This document shows positions 1-7,050 of a stretch of DNA of 12,006 bases, piece by piece (the stretch's first letter is position 1; each line of letters opens with the position of its first letter). The notes beneath the pieces were generated by a model that was given only the letters and a program-made list of their open reading frames with translations, had not been told where the DNA came from and did no database searches. Location: positions 1 through 12,006 of the forward strand of contig CAAGMM010000107.1 of NCBI GenBank assembly GCA_900771045.1. The letters are read 5' to 3'. The position numbers and the translations under genes were made by a program. The stretch is from Bacteroidales bacterium. Lineage in GTDB: Bacteria > Bacteroidota > Bacteroidia > Bacteroidales > F082.

Positions 1-512
1 ATCTCCGATTTTCCGTCGGCGGCGATAAACTCCTTGAATATTTCGACCGTCGTATCTAAGCTGTTGTCGTTTATCTTGAAGACTTCGTCGAAAAGGCAGT
101 TCTCGCACACCACCGACGCGTCAAACTGATAAATGTGGTTTCCGTAAAGGCGGTTCCGGCGTATCTGCCTCTTAAATTTCGTCGCTATCTTCGCCGATTT
201 GCAGCCTTTCGACTGGAAAAACGTCACCAAATCGGTGAAATAATGCGCCTCACCCGGAATCCAGATGTAGTCGCAGTCTTTCTTGGTGTTGTCTTTCGGA
301 ACCTTGAAACCTAAAGTCAATGTCTCGGTGTTTTGGTCGAAATTGGCCGTTATCGTGAGGTGATGCGGGGCGCAGGTGTGGTTGAAACCCTCCACGCGGA
401 CAGTCCTGACGCACGAAACGCCGTTCTCGACCGGCATATTCGTGCTGCTCTGACCAAAAACGGCAATCGGGAAAAGCGCCGTCATCAAAAACAAAATTCT
501 GACAAGTCTCAT
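1..512 (-). CDS. Secreted Cys-rich protein, unknown function (C-terminus cut by window edge)
   Basis: I do not recognise the family. Reading from the ATG at 512, the frame is open for 170 codons and leaves the window. The N-terminus is a good Sec signal peptide: MRLVR, then a hydrophobic stretch from residue 6 to about 19, with likely cleavage in VFG/QS near residue 20, a common Bacteroidetes cleavage context. The visible mature part has six cysteines (34, 47, 80, 104, 136, 139), including a CxxC at 136-139, so disulfides in the periplasm or outside are plausible. A basic stretch (KFKRQIRRNR) lies at about 112-121. The start codon overlaps the stop of the E2-like gene by 4 bp (ATGA, 512-509), so the two are probably translationally coupled. 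It could be a periplasmic partner, an immunity protein, or an unrelated operon member; the sequence does not decide. The reading frame is well supported, the role is unknown. Confidence 0.75.
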   Translation of the reverse strand, partial: MRLVRILFLMTALFPIAVFGQSSTNMPVENGVSCVRTVRVEGFNHTCAPHHLTITANFDQNTETLTLGFKVPKDNTKKDCDYIWIPGEAHYFTDLVTFFQSKGCKSAKIATKFKRQIRRNRLYGNHIYQFDASVVCENCLFDEVFKINDNSLDTTVEIFKEFIAADGKSE

Positions 513-1111
513 TTTATATCTTTCCTAAAATTCTCAATCCATCTGTTTGGTTCGGCCTGTTGTTCGACCCACTGCGCCACGACGACGTCTTCCGGAAAAG
601 GCGGCGTGTTTTTGGCGTTGTATTTTTCGTATTTGAGATAAGCCCTCACACGTTCCACGTACCACGCGAGGTCGGTGAAGGTGCCGCATTCCGCCGCACT
701 CAGACACACGCGTCCGGCAAAATCACCATAATATCTTATGTTTGGATGCCACGGATGGGCAATATCCACGCCGTTGTCGTCACTCGTCCTGAACCTGAAC
801 TCCGGAAAACCGTCCGCGCTCGGATAATTATTCGGAAGGTTTATCTCCATCAGGAAGCTGTCGGCGACTTCGGGTTTCTCCAATCCGTCTCCGTCCTTAG
901 GCAACACGCCGCAAAACGACCTGACGTCATATCGGACGAGGTAAGCCTCGGGCAGTCCCATGAAGTTACGCTTCGCAACCGAGAACGACACTTCGCCGTC
1001 GCCTTCAAACTGCTTCGACATCATCTGCCATTCGGCGAGAAGGCGGGCGTTACGGCCTTTCACCGCAATATCTTCGAAATCTTCTATTTTGGGCGTGTTC
1101 GACATCGACAT
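509..1111 (-). CDS. E2 ubiquitin-conjugating-enzyme-like (UBC fold) protein
   Basis: About 200 residues with the order of landmarks of a catalytic E2. In numbering from the ATG at 1111, a YP..DGFPEFRF strand block lies at about 97-108, HPN at 122-124, the presumed thioester Cys136 in GRVCLS, a Trp at 150, and a helix ending in KYNAKN. Eukaryotic E2s read YPF.PP.v.F...HPNI...G.iCLdil..W in the same order. An E2 takes an activated ubiquitin-like protein from an E1 onto its Cys and passes it to a target Lys. The gene directly upstream encodes a ubiquitin-like protein, which makes the assignment much stronger; only 5 bases separate its stop from this ATG. A TTG at 1114 and an ATG at 1105 are alternative starts. 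Its stop overlaps the next gene. No E1 is visible here. It is longer than a minimal 150-residue UBC, with extra N- and C-terminal segments. Substrate and activity are inferred. Confidence 0.85.
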   Translation of the reverse strand: MSMSNTPKIEDFEDIAVKGRNARLLAEWQMMSKQFEGDGEVSFSVAKRNFMGLPEAYLVRYDVRSFCGVLPKDGDGLEKPEVADSFLMEINLPNNYPSADGFPEFRFRTSDDNGVDIAHPWHPNIRYYGDFAGRVCLSAAECGTFTDLAWYVERVRAYLKYEKYNAKNTPPFPEDVVVAQWVEQQAEPNRWIENFRKDIK

Positions 1112-1116
1112 CAAAC

Positions 1117-1431
1117 TTATCCGGCTATCGGGTCGGCGATGACTGACACGGTATCGCCGTTATGCACGTTGTAATCGGAGAGGTGAAGCAGGGTCTTGCC
1201 TATTTTAGGCTGAAGGACGACGCTTTTGCCCGTTTCTTCATCTGTCTTGGCGAAATAGTAATCGGTCGGTGTGCCGTCTAAGAGGTCGGGCAGGTCGAAG
1301 ATGCGGTTGCCGTCTTTGCCCACGGCGTTCCTGAGGTTTGTCATCAGGACGTCGAGGGTGACTGAAGGATCCGCGACCCTGAACTTTATCGTCTTGTGCC
1401 TGTATTTTAAAAATAAGAAGAAGTCATCCAT
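1117..1431 (-). CDS. Ubiquitin-like protein (beta-grasp) partnered with E2
   Basis: A 104-residue protein that reads as a single ubiquitin-like domain. An N-terminal beta hairpin (FFLFLKY, then TIKFRVADPS, residues 4-23) is followed by a helix (TLDVLMTNLRNAV, about 25-37), a middle insert of about 30 residues, and a C-terminal block GKTLLHLSDYNVHNGDTVSV (78-97). That block aligns by eye with ubiquitin's DGRTLSDYNIQKESTLHLV. The chain ends DPIAG, so the last residue is a free Gly and no processing protease would be needed to expose it. Ubiquitin and many bacterial relatives end in Gly-Gly, so this tail is minimal. It lies 21 bp after the PAAR-like gene and 5 bp before the E2-like gene, in the same orientation. 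An alternative is a YukD/EsaB-type beta-grasp protein of type VII secretion, but the E2 neighbour and terminal Gly argue for a conjugation substrate. Conjugation itself is inferred. Confidence 0.8.
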   Translation of the reverse strand: MDDFFLFLKYRHKTIKFRVADPSVTLDVLMTNLRNAVGKDGNRIFDLPDLLDGTPTDYYFAKTDEETGKSVVLQPKIGKTLLHLSDYNVHNGDTVSVIADPIAG

Positions 1432-1452
1432 ATCACAAAATCAATTTATTGT

Positions 1453-1815
1453 TTACTGTATCGATATTATTCCGCCGTAGGCGCAGATGAGTTTGCTGTT
1501 CTTGGTCAGTACCGGCATATTCCTGATGATGATCTGAGGGTTGCCGGGGACCCACGGGGCGGTTATCAGTGGCGCGCTCGGAGCCTGTGTGACGGCACCC
1601 ATCGTTGAGGCTATCATCGACGCGACGACGGGATTCGCCGGCGACTTGCACACGCACACGGGAGGTATTATGTTGACGCCCAACTTGTTGTCGCCGATAT
1701 TGGCTATGGGCTTGTTCTTATATACGTCCATCCCGATGACCATAAGTGTGAACGGCCCCGCAGCCATACTGCACTTTATCTTCTGCCCCGCACATATATA
1801 ATCCTTGTCTTGCAT
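1453..1815 (-). CDS. PAAR-like spike-tip protein (DUF4280 family)
   Basis: A 120-residue protein that caps the VgrG spike in a type VI secretion system. It has the hallmarks of the DUF4280 PAAR-like family: an N-terminal CSM motif (C15), PIANIGD at 36-42, a VCVC pair (C54, C56) followed by SPANPVV, APWVPG at 86-91, and a terminal CAYGGIISI block (C111). The conserved Cys residues probably bind a metal at the apex, as known for PAAR proteins, where other members use His/Cys. It is a stand-alone tip with no C-terminal toxin extension. It starts 1 bp after the vgrG stop, so the two are almost certainly co-translated. The next genes encode the ubiquitin-like and E2-like proteins. Confidence 0.88.
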   Translation of the reverse strand: MQDKDYICAGQKIKCSMAAGPFTLMVIGMDVYKNKPIANIGDNKLGVNIIPPVCVCKSPANPVVASMIASTMGAVTQAPSAPLITAPWVPGNPQIIIRNMPVLTKNSKLICAYGGIISIQ

Positions 1816-1816
1816 A

Positions 1817-4309
1817 CTAATTGTTTTTTATCGAAGCTCCTTTTAATTGCAGCAGTGGTCCGCCATCTACTGTAACTGTTTTACCTTTTATGTCAAGCGT
1901 AGCTTTAGTTTCAACAGCAGCCTTTGTCGCGTTTATCTTCAAATCCGTGCCGCCGTCAATTGTAAGACCCTTTTCACCTTTAAGCGCAACACTGCCGTCA
2001 GTTTTAACTGACACAGTTTTGTTATTGCCATTAACTACAATATAATTTTTTCCTTCTGCTACAATTAACCCTATTTTTCCTATACCATTAACAATAGCAT
2101 ATGTCTTTTTCGATTTAATCATCACTTTCTCGGCACCGTTCTTTCCATCAACAGTAACAAGAGACTCATTCGCCTTGACATCAATTTTCTCTGTCTTGTC
2201 CTTGCCGTCAACGGAGATAGAAGATTTGCCTATCGTCAAATCGAATTTCCGAGCCGCCTTGTCTTTTTCCGCCGGCGTCACCGTCATTTTCGTGTCTTTT
2301 CCGACTGCCGAAACTTCCATTTTATCCTTCGAGACGGCAACCTTGGTGCCAAATTCGGTGTCTTTCCAGTTTTTGTCGTCGTTCCACTTGCCGCCCGTCT
2401 TTCCCGCAACCGACATATCGAAGGTCTCGTCCGCGATTATCTTTACGTTTTTCGCCCTGAGGACGAGGTTTTCGGCGCAGCTTATAACGATTGAGCCGTC
2501 GGAGGCGACACCGACTTTTACCTTGTTAGCATCGGCGGCGGTTAGTGCTTTGTCGATGTCTTTTGCTGTGCGCCATTCGTCTTTTGAAAGCACTATATCG
2601 TATTCCCTCGGAGTCGGATTATTTGCAGGAGGATTATTACCACCTGCACCACCACCGGCGTTATTTTGTGCTAATGGGTTGGTGTATATTCTGACGAAGC
2701 CGTTTTTATCTTGCACATTGTCTTCGTCACAGTCGTCGTGTATTTCTATTGTCTGTCCGCTCCGCGTCCTGAGCGCCTTCACTACATTTGGCTTTTTATT
2801 AGCAGAAGGCAGTTTCGTCCATTTTTCATCGGGTGCGACAAAATCTTTCTTTGCCGCTCCTCCGTGGTAGAGTACGCCGATGACGTATGGCTTTTCCACG
2901 TTATCGTGCTCGAAGCCTATTAAGACTTCGTCGCCTATCTCCGGTATTATATAGCATCCCACGCCTTTGCCGGCGTAAGGCTGGACAACGCGTATCCATG
3001 GGGAAATCGTGTTTTTAGGTTTATTCGGATCCACGTCAACTTCGTCCATCGTTGCCTGCCACAGAAACTGCACTTTGACGCGCCCCAAACCTTTGTCGTC
3101 CTTATTGTCAACCACGACGGCACGCTGGACTCCCGACTTCGGATACGCCCCCGGGTCAAAATAGGGAGGTTTCTTCATATCTTTCGGTATGGCCGTGAAA
3201 TTGCCTGTGAAGTCGCCGGCGGTATTCCATTCATACTTCACGCCGATAACTACAAGTTTTTGATGTTCACTGGTTGTTACTTTTCCTAAGATTGATTTCC
3301 CTTTTTCATGCAATGTGATAACCGACCCTATCTCCAAATCCGCAACGTTTGTCTGTCCAGTACATTCCACATACTGCGACTGTATGCTTGACGTATGACT
3401 TTTCACAATGCCTTTGAGCCATTCGGCATCTTTCTCCTGATGGGAGGCTACAGAATAGTCGTAAAATTTTTTTGGTTTATACTTATTATCAATATTACTA
3501 CCGATAAAGGTGTTTTTAGAGCATTCATTAACGCTATCGACCATCAAGTTCGTCGTCACGTCCTCTTTATCAGTGCTTTTATTAACTTTATTCTCAAGAT
3601 AGTTATAAGTGGCATAAGGAAGCCTCGGGTACATTGTCTTGAGCTTGTACGTGAAGCCACTGTAACCAATTATAAATTCAATGTTCCTATTACTCAATTT
3701 ACGGAGGGCGTCACTGACGACCAACTTGTTGTTTTTCAAATCCCAAAACATCCAAAGTCCATATTGTAGGGCGAGACGGGTGATGAACTGATACGTGGTC
3801 TCATTATATCGTACTGTATAGATGGGTTTGCCAAAATTTTCACTCAAATCAATAGTAGTGTCAACTTGCCCAACGATTTCATTTAAAACGGCAGCAATGG
3901 ATTTATCCGTAAAGGATTCGCAGCAGGGAGCGTCATTGAGAAGATAGTCATCAGAATATGCTATCACTGTTGTGTATAATTTGCCGGAATCGACTTCAAC
4001 GGCGATTCCTTTAAATGTCAGTTTAGACTTAGCTTCATCTTTCCCATAAACTGTCTTCACCGAACATTCTACTTTTTTACCGAGGACGGCTTGTCTAAAT
4101 TGGGTTAAAAATATATCATGACTTTTCCTATCGTTTTTTTCACGACGCATGGTGAGACGCAGTTCGGCGGGTTTCAAAAGGCTTACCTCAAGCGAACAAT
4201 CCATCAGTATATATCTGGAAAAACTGTCTATTCCCAGAGAATCACTCATAGCATCTAAAGTTTTGCCACCTATCTTAAGCGTAACATCTTCTTCTAAATT
4301 TACCGCCAT
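1817..4309 (-). CDS. vgrG: Type VI secretion spike protein VgrG/TssI
   Basis: An 830-residue trimeric spike protein. Residues 1 to about 380 resemble the gp27-like base (for example YNETTYQFITRLALQYGLW at 168-186). An OB-fold gp5-like domain follows at about 385-485, with RAVVVDNKDDKGLGRVKVQF, SPWIRVVQPYAGKG and a PEIGDEVLIGFEH motif. A Gly/Asn/Pro-rich linker lies at 548-567. The C-terminal part is a beta-rich needle. Within it is a roughly 20-residue repeat whose turn residues fall at D701-G, D721-G, N741-G and N760-G. It does not end in a recognisable enzymatic domain, so it is probably a structural spike rather than an evolved effector VgrG. The PAAR-like gene follows after 1 bp and the insert-bearing Hcp-like gene precedes it by 12 bp. 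Base composition is uneven: some 60-base blocks in the N- and C-terminal thirds are near 27-30% GC, whereas the OB region is near 55%. Confidence 0.93.
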   Translation of the reverse strand: MAVNLEEDVTLKIGGKTLDAMSDSLGIDSFSRYILMDCSLEVSLLKPAELRLTMRREKNDRKSHDIFLTQFRQAVLGKKVECSVKTVYGKDEAKSKLTFKGIAVEVDSGKLYTTVIAYSDDYLLNDAPCCESFTDKSIAAVLNEIVGQVDTTIDLSENFGKPIYTVRYNETTYQFITRLALQYGLWMFWDLKNNKLVVSDALRKLSNRNIEFIIGYSGFTYKLKTMYPRLPYATYNYLENKVNKSTDKEDVTTNLMVDSVNECSKNTFIGSNIDNKYKPKKFYDYSVASHQEKDAEWLKGIVKSHTSSIQSQYVECTGQTNVADLEIGSVITLHEKGKSILGKVTTSEHQKLVVIGVKYEWNTAGDFTGNFTAIPKDMKKPPYFDPGAYPKSGVQRAVVVDNKDDKGLGRVKVQFLWQATMDEVDVDPNKPKNTISPWIRVVQPYAGKGVGCYIIPEIGDEVLIGFEHDNVEKPYVIGVLYHGGAAKKDFVAPDEKWTKLPSANKKPNVVKALRTRSGQTIEIHDDCDEDNVQDKNGFVRIYTNPLAQNNAGGGAGGNNPPANNPTPREYDIVLSKDEWRTAKDIDKALTAADANKVKVGVASDGSIVISCAENLVLRAKNVKIIADETFDMSVAGKTGGKWNDDKNWKDTEFGTKVAVSKDKMEVSAVGKDTKMTVTPAEKDKAARKFDLTIGKSSISVDGKDKTEKIDVKANESLVTVDGKNGAEKVMIKSKKTYAIVNGIGKIGLIVAEGKNYIVVNGNNKTVSVKTDGSVALKGEKGLTIDGGTDLKINATKAAVETKATLDIKGKTVTVDGGPLLQLKGASIKNN

Positions 4310-4321
4310 ATTACAATAAGT

Positions 4322-5119
4322 TTAAAATTTAACTTTACATTGGTTCAGAAGAGTTTGTCCTGCTACGCCTGAACCCGAAATCTCTAAGGTCGGACAAAGC
4401 AGGTCTATCTGTATCTGCCACGGCGAATCGCCTGAATTGGAGAATATCTCTCTCACGCTGACACAGAAGGCGTCCTTAAACTCTATCGTGCGGGCCGACT
4501 CCAAAATCCATTTTGCGGTAGCCTTCACAATTCCCTTCGCTGTATTCACTCTGTCTTTTTTTATGTTGTCTAACAAGGATTTTTTAGTCAAATCCGACCA
4601 GTCATCGGCCTTACCGCTTTCTTTCAAACGTATCTTGTTCCTTATATCCTCGTCGGTGTCGCCGGTGTCAACCTTTATGTCGTATTTTTTGTCTTTGATG
4701 TAGGCTTTCAGTTCCTTCCTGTTCATATCGTCAAACTGGTCTTCTTCCGCTTCAATGTTCCCTAATTTTGAATTACCGCCGCGCTCTATGGCATTAATTC
4801 CCGCGTCTATAAGTTTATCGACATCAGGAACGACCTCCGACTTAGTCACTGTCCCAACCATTGACCCGATTGTCGATGTGGAATCATAGATCAATATGCG
4901 CCCATTATCAAGTTTGTTTTCGTTAATCCATGTGTGAAAGGGCGTGGTCATTTCCTTTTTCCCACGTATGGTGACTTTTAACACTCCGCCTAAAACCCCG
5001 GAGCACGGACGCACCGTCGCGTCATGATTTCGGTAAATAGTGTAGTCCAAACTTATGACGTCATAGACAAAAATTGGATTTATCATCCTACCGAGCTGAA
5101 GTTGAGCCGAAACCGCCAT
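4322..5119 (-). CDS. Hcp/TssD-like tube protein with a large inserted domain
   Basis: A 265-residue Hcp-type protein, twice the length of the neighbouring Hcp. The ends match the Hcp core: residues 40-82 (GVLGGVLKVTIRG, WINENKLDNGRILIYDS) align with the middle of the short Hcp, and TIEFKDAFCVSVREIF at 211-226 aligns with its KIEFKDAYCIHFIED. Between them, about residues 83-208, is an insert absent from the short Hcp. The insert contains a short helix-extended-helix-like segment at about 130-164 (DDMNRKELKAYIKDKKYDI, then DTDEDIRNKI), resembling SAP/HeH/LEM-type folds, followed by lysine-rich helices. It lies 12 bp before vgrG and after a hairpin terminator that separates it from hcp. It may be a specialised ring at the spike end, an adaptor, or a cargo-bearing Hcp. 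The Hcp assignment is good, the insert function is unknown. Confidence 0.8.
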   Translation of the reverse strand: MAVSAQLQLGRMINPIFVYDVISLDYTIYRNHDATVRPCSGVLGGVLKVTIRGKKEMTTPFHTWINENKLDNGRILIYDSTSTIGSMVGTVTKSEVVPDVDKLIDAGINAIERGGNSKLGNIEAEEDQFDDMNRKELKAYIKDKKYDIKVDTGDTDEDIRNKIRLKESGKADDWSDLTKKSLLDNIKKDRVNTAKGIVKATAKWILESARTIEFKDAFCVSVREIFSNSGDSPWQIQIDLLCPTLEISGSGVAGQTLLNQCKVKF

Positions 5120-5164
5120 CTCTATATATTTTTAATTAAAAAACGATATTGTTAAAATCACAAA

Positions 5165-5192
5165 AGACAAGACCCCTCGCGAGGTCTTGTCT
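5165..5192 (-). terminator. Rho-independent (partial) terminator after hcp
   Basis: A perfect 10-bp inverted repeat, AGACAAGACC at 5165-5174 and GGTCTTGTCT at 5183-5192, with an 8-base loop. On the minus strand the stem is followed directly by TTTTG. It lies 17 bases after the hcp stop and 45 bases before the start of the insert-bearing Hcp-like gene. It would therefore let hcp be made in excess over the spike genes, or end the upstream operon. Confidence 0.75.
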
Positions 5193-5208
5193 GAAACGTC
5201 ACAAAGAG

Positions 5209-5601
5209 TTAGGACCACTTGTTGGTATAGGTCACCGAACCATTGGTTATCTCTCTGCAGGAGATTTTTATCTCTTCGATATGACCGATACCTTCTTCCC
5301 AGTCCTCAATGAAATGAATGCAGTAGGCATCCTTAAACTCGATTTTCTTCATGAGGTTGCCGCTCTTGGTCTCGTTAAGTTCGATAGCTCCGTCTTTTGC
5401 CATATTGGGGGCTATCATCCAATTGAGCAGGTCTGCGTTGCCGTCGTTAAGGGCCTTTACCTTAATGGTGATAAAGCCGCCTCTCGGGATTCCTGCCATC
5501 TGACCTTCAACGTCAACTTTCTGGTCAAACTCATAGAAGAAATGCATCACTTCTCTTTCCTTAAAGTCTTTGACTTTCAACTGTACTGGTGTCTGTGCCA
5601 T
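5209..5601 (-). CDS. hcp: Type VI secretion tube protein Hcp/TssD
   Basis: A 130-residue tube subunit. In other systems Hcp hexamers stack into the tube that the sheath drives out of the cell, and they can carry small effectors. Visible features are a compact beta-rich core with GIPRGGFITIKVKALNDG at 38-54, a helix at 56-66 (ADLLNWMIAPN), and the KIEFKDAYCIHFIEDWEE strand block at 86-103, which is shared with the longer paralogue downstream. The length is typical for the Bacteroidetes tube proteins. It follows tssC by 81 bp, a longer spacer than elsewhere in the cluster, with a 7/8 match to the -7 box (minus strand, 5636-5629) that could give it its own promoter. A strong hairpin terminator follows it. 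Confidence 0.92.
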   Translation of the reverse strand: MAQTPVQLKVKDFKEREVMHFFYEFDQKVDVEGQMAGIPRGGFITIKVKALNDGNADLLNWMIAPNMAKDGAIELNETKSGNLMKKIEFKDAYCIHFIEDWEEGIGHIEEIKISCREITNGSVTYTNKWS

Positions 5602-5628
5602 GATAAATAAAATTTAAATGGTTAATAA

Positions 5629-5636
5629 TAAAGTTA
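5629..5636 (-). promoter_or_regulatory. Possible -7 box upstream of hcp
   Basis: On the minus strand the bases read TAACTTTA, one mismatch from the Bacteroidetes -7 consensus TAnnTTTG, 28 bases upstream of the hcp ATG. I see no matching TTG element at -33, so this is weak. A dedicated hcp promoter would fit the terminator that follows the gene. Confidence 0.3.
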
Positions 5637-5682
5637 ATTAAACGTTTTTGTCTCTTTATAAAAATGATTTATAGAATTCACC

Positions 5683-7038
5683 TTATGCGTTTTCCGCCGA
5701 CATGTTTTCCTTATCGGCTTCGAGTTTGATGACGAAGTTCTTCGCCGCGAAATATGGGGTTATCGATATATCGACGGTGATGACTTTCGTGTTGGGATCC
5801 TGTCTCGGCTCGCCGAGTTTGTAGCTCTGGAAGAAGTTCTGATAACCCTGATACTGGTTCATGAAGAGTTGGATCTTCTCCTTAAGCTTCTGCGGTGACT
5901 TGTACGGGTCCCAGTTTTCGAGTGCCACTTCGTGGACGTAGTTCATCAACACCTTCTTAATCCAGTCGAACACGCGGACGATGGGATATTCCTGCATCGC
6001 GTCGAGGTCGCCGTTGTAGAGGGTGTTGTTGTTGAACGCCATCACGCGGCCTTCCGACTGCACCATCGGGACGACGTGGTCGTCCATGAGCGAGGCTATC
6101 TCCGACTTGAGGAGGTCGAGTTTCACGCCCTTGACGTCCGACACGGTGCCGTACTTCTTTCCGGCGCGTCCCTGCGACATCACGACCGCCTCGTCGTACA
6201 TCATACCGGCAAGTGCCCCGGCGGGCGAGATATAGAACGCCGGCTCTTCCTTTTCCACTTCGCTGAACTTCTCCGACTCGCGCCCGACAAGCCAGTTGCA
6301 CGCCATGACGACGTTCATCAATGCCTGGTCGTTGTCGATGAAGCCCTTGGTGAAGTCTTTGAGGTTGGTGAGCGAGCCCTCCTCGTCGAGTGATGTGTCG
6401 GTCACGAGCATCACCTTATATTTAAAGGCGGCCTTAGCCCAGCGCAGAAGTTCGGTGCGGTCTTTGAACACGCCGCCCGGAATTACGACGAAGCTGTAGC
6501 TGTCTTTCAGGCTCAGACGGTCGAAAGCGTGCTTGAAGAGGTCTTCAACCTGGTCTTTAAAGCTTGAGTCGGAATCGGTGATGGCATCCTTGCTGACGTT
6601 GATGATCTTCAGCTTGTCAACCTTGTCGGTGTTGGCGTTCTTGAAGAAGGCGTCAATAGCGCGGTACGACCTCTCGAGGTCTTTTGTCGCTTCGAGGGCG
6701 TCGGTGATGCCCTGTGAAAGCAGCTTCATATATTTCTCCTCTTTGGCGGCGCAGCTGTCAACCATGGCGGTGGCGGTGGCGTTATCCTCGTTGAGGAGGT
6801 CTATCCAGCCTCTCAGCTGTGCCATCAGACTCTCACGTTTGGCCTTCTTGCGGCTGTCCTTTAAGAAGTTTTCCCTTGCGGCTTTCTTGGCCGGATTAAG
6901 GTCGTCGGCATCAGGTATAAAACCTTTGACGGCTGCGAAACCTCCGAACGACTTCAGAAGTTCACTCAAATCTTTTTTGGGTTGGACGGCTTCCTGCTGC
7001 CCGGCTTCTTCGACTTTCTGTAATTTAGCGTCTTCCAT
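5683..7038 (-). CDS. tssC: Type VI secretion sheath large subunit TssC
   Basis: A 451-residue large subunit of the contractile sheath, which pairs with TssB and wraps the Hcp tube. Landmarks of the family visible here are LERSYRAIDAFF at 121-132 (compare E..WR.L..L in other TssC), the IPGGVFKDRTELLRWAKAA block at 186-204, AFYISPAGALAGMMYDE at 267-283, an AFNNNTLYNGD segment at 334-344, and a C-terminal beta strand VITVDISITPYFAAKNFVIK at 419-438 that would join the handshake between sheath subunits. The N-terminal 30 residues are charged and helical, where classical TssC/VipB carries the ClpV-binding helix. It follows tssB by 12 bp. It is shorter than proteobacterial TssC (about 490-500 residues), as expected for the divergent Bacteroidetes type. 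Confidence 0.93.
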   Translation of the reverse strand: MEDAKLQKVEEAGQQEAVQPKKDLSELLKSFGGFAAVKGFIPDADDLNPAKKAARENFLKDSRKKAKRESLMAQLRGWIDLLNEDNATATAMVDSCAAKEEKYMKLLSQGITDALEATKDLERSYRAIDAFFKNANTDKVDKLKIINVSKDAITDSDSSFKDQVEDLFKHAFDRLSLKDSYSFVVIPGGVFKDRTELLRWAKAAFKYKVMLVTDTSLDEEGSLTNLKDFTKGFIDNDQALMNVVMACNWLVGRESEKFSEVEKEEPAFYISPAGALAGMMYDEAVVMSQGRAGKKYGTVSDVKGVKLDLLKSEIASLMDDHVVPMVQSEGRVMAFNNNTLYNGDLDAMQEYPIVRVFDWIKKVLMNYVHEVALENWDPYKSPQKLKEKIQLFMNQYQGYQNFFQSYKLGEPRQDPNTKVITVDISITPYFAAKNFVIKLEADKENMSAENA

Positions 7039-7050
7039 AATCTGTTAGTA

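Noticed and set aside
560..1174. Plus-strand open frame of 204 codons opposite the E2-like gene
   Set aside because: The minus-strand frame has clear E2 motifs and tight operon spacing. The plus-strand peptide shows no domain.
1117..1431. YukD/EsaB-type beta-grasp protein of type VII secretion
   Set aside because: No EssC, EsxA-like or other type VII genes are nearby, and the gene pairs with an E2-like enzyme and ends in Gly.
2175..2870. Plus-strand open frame of 231 codons opposite vgrG
   Set aside because: Its Ser/Phe/Ala-rich peptide is what the antisense of a Lys/Asp-rich beta protein gives; vgrG is certain.
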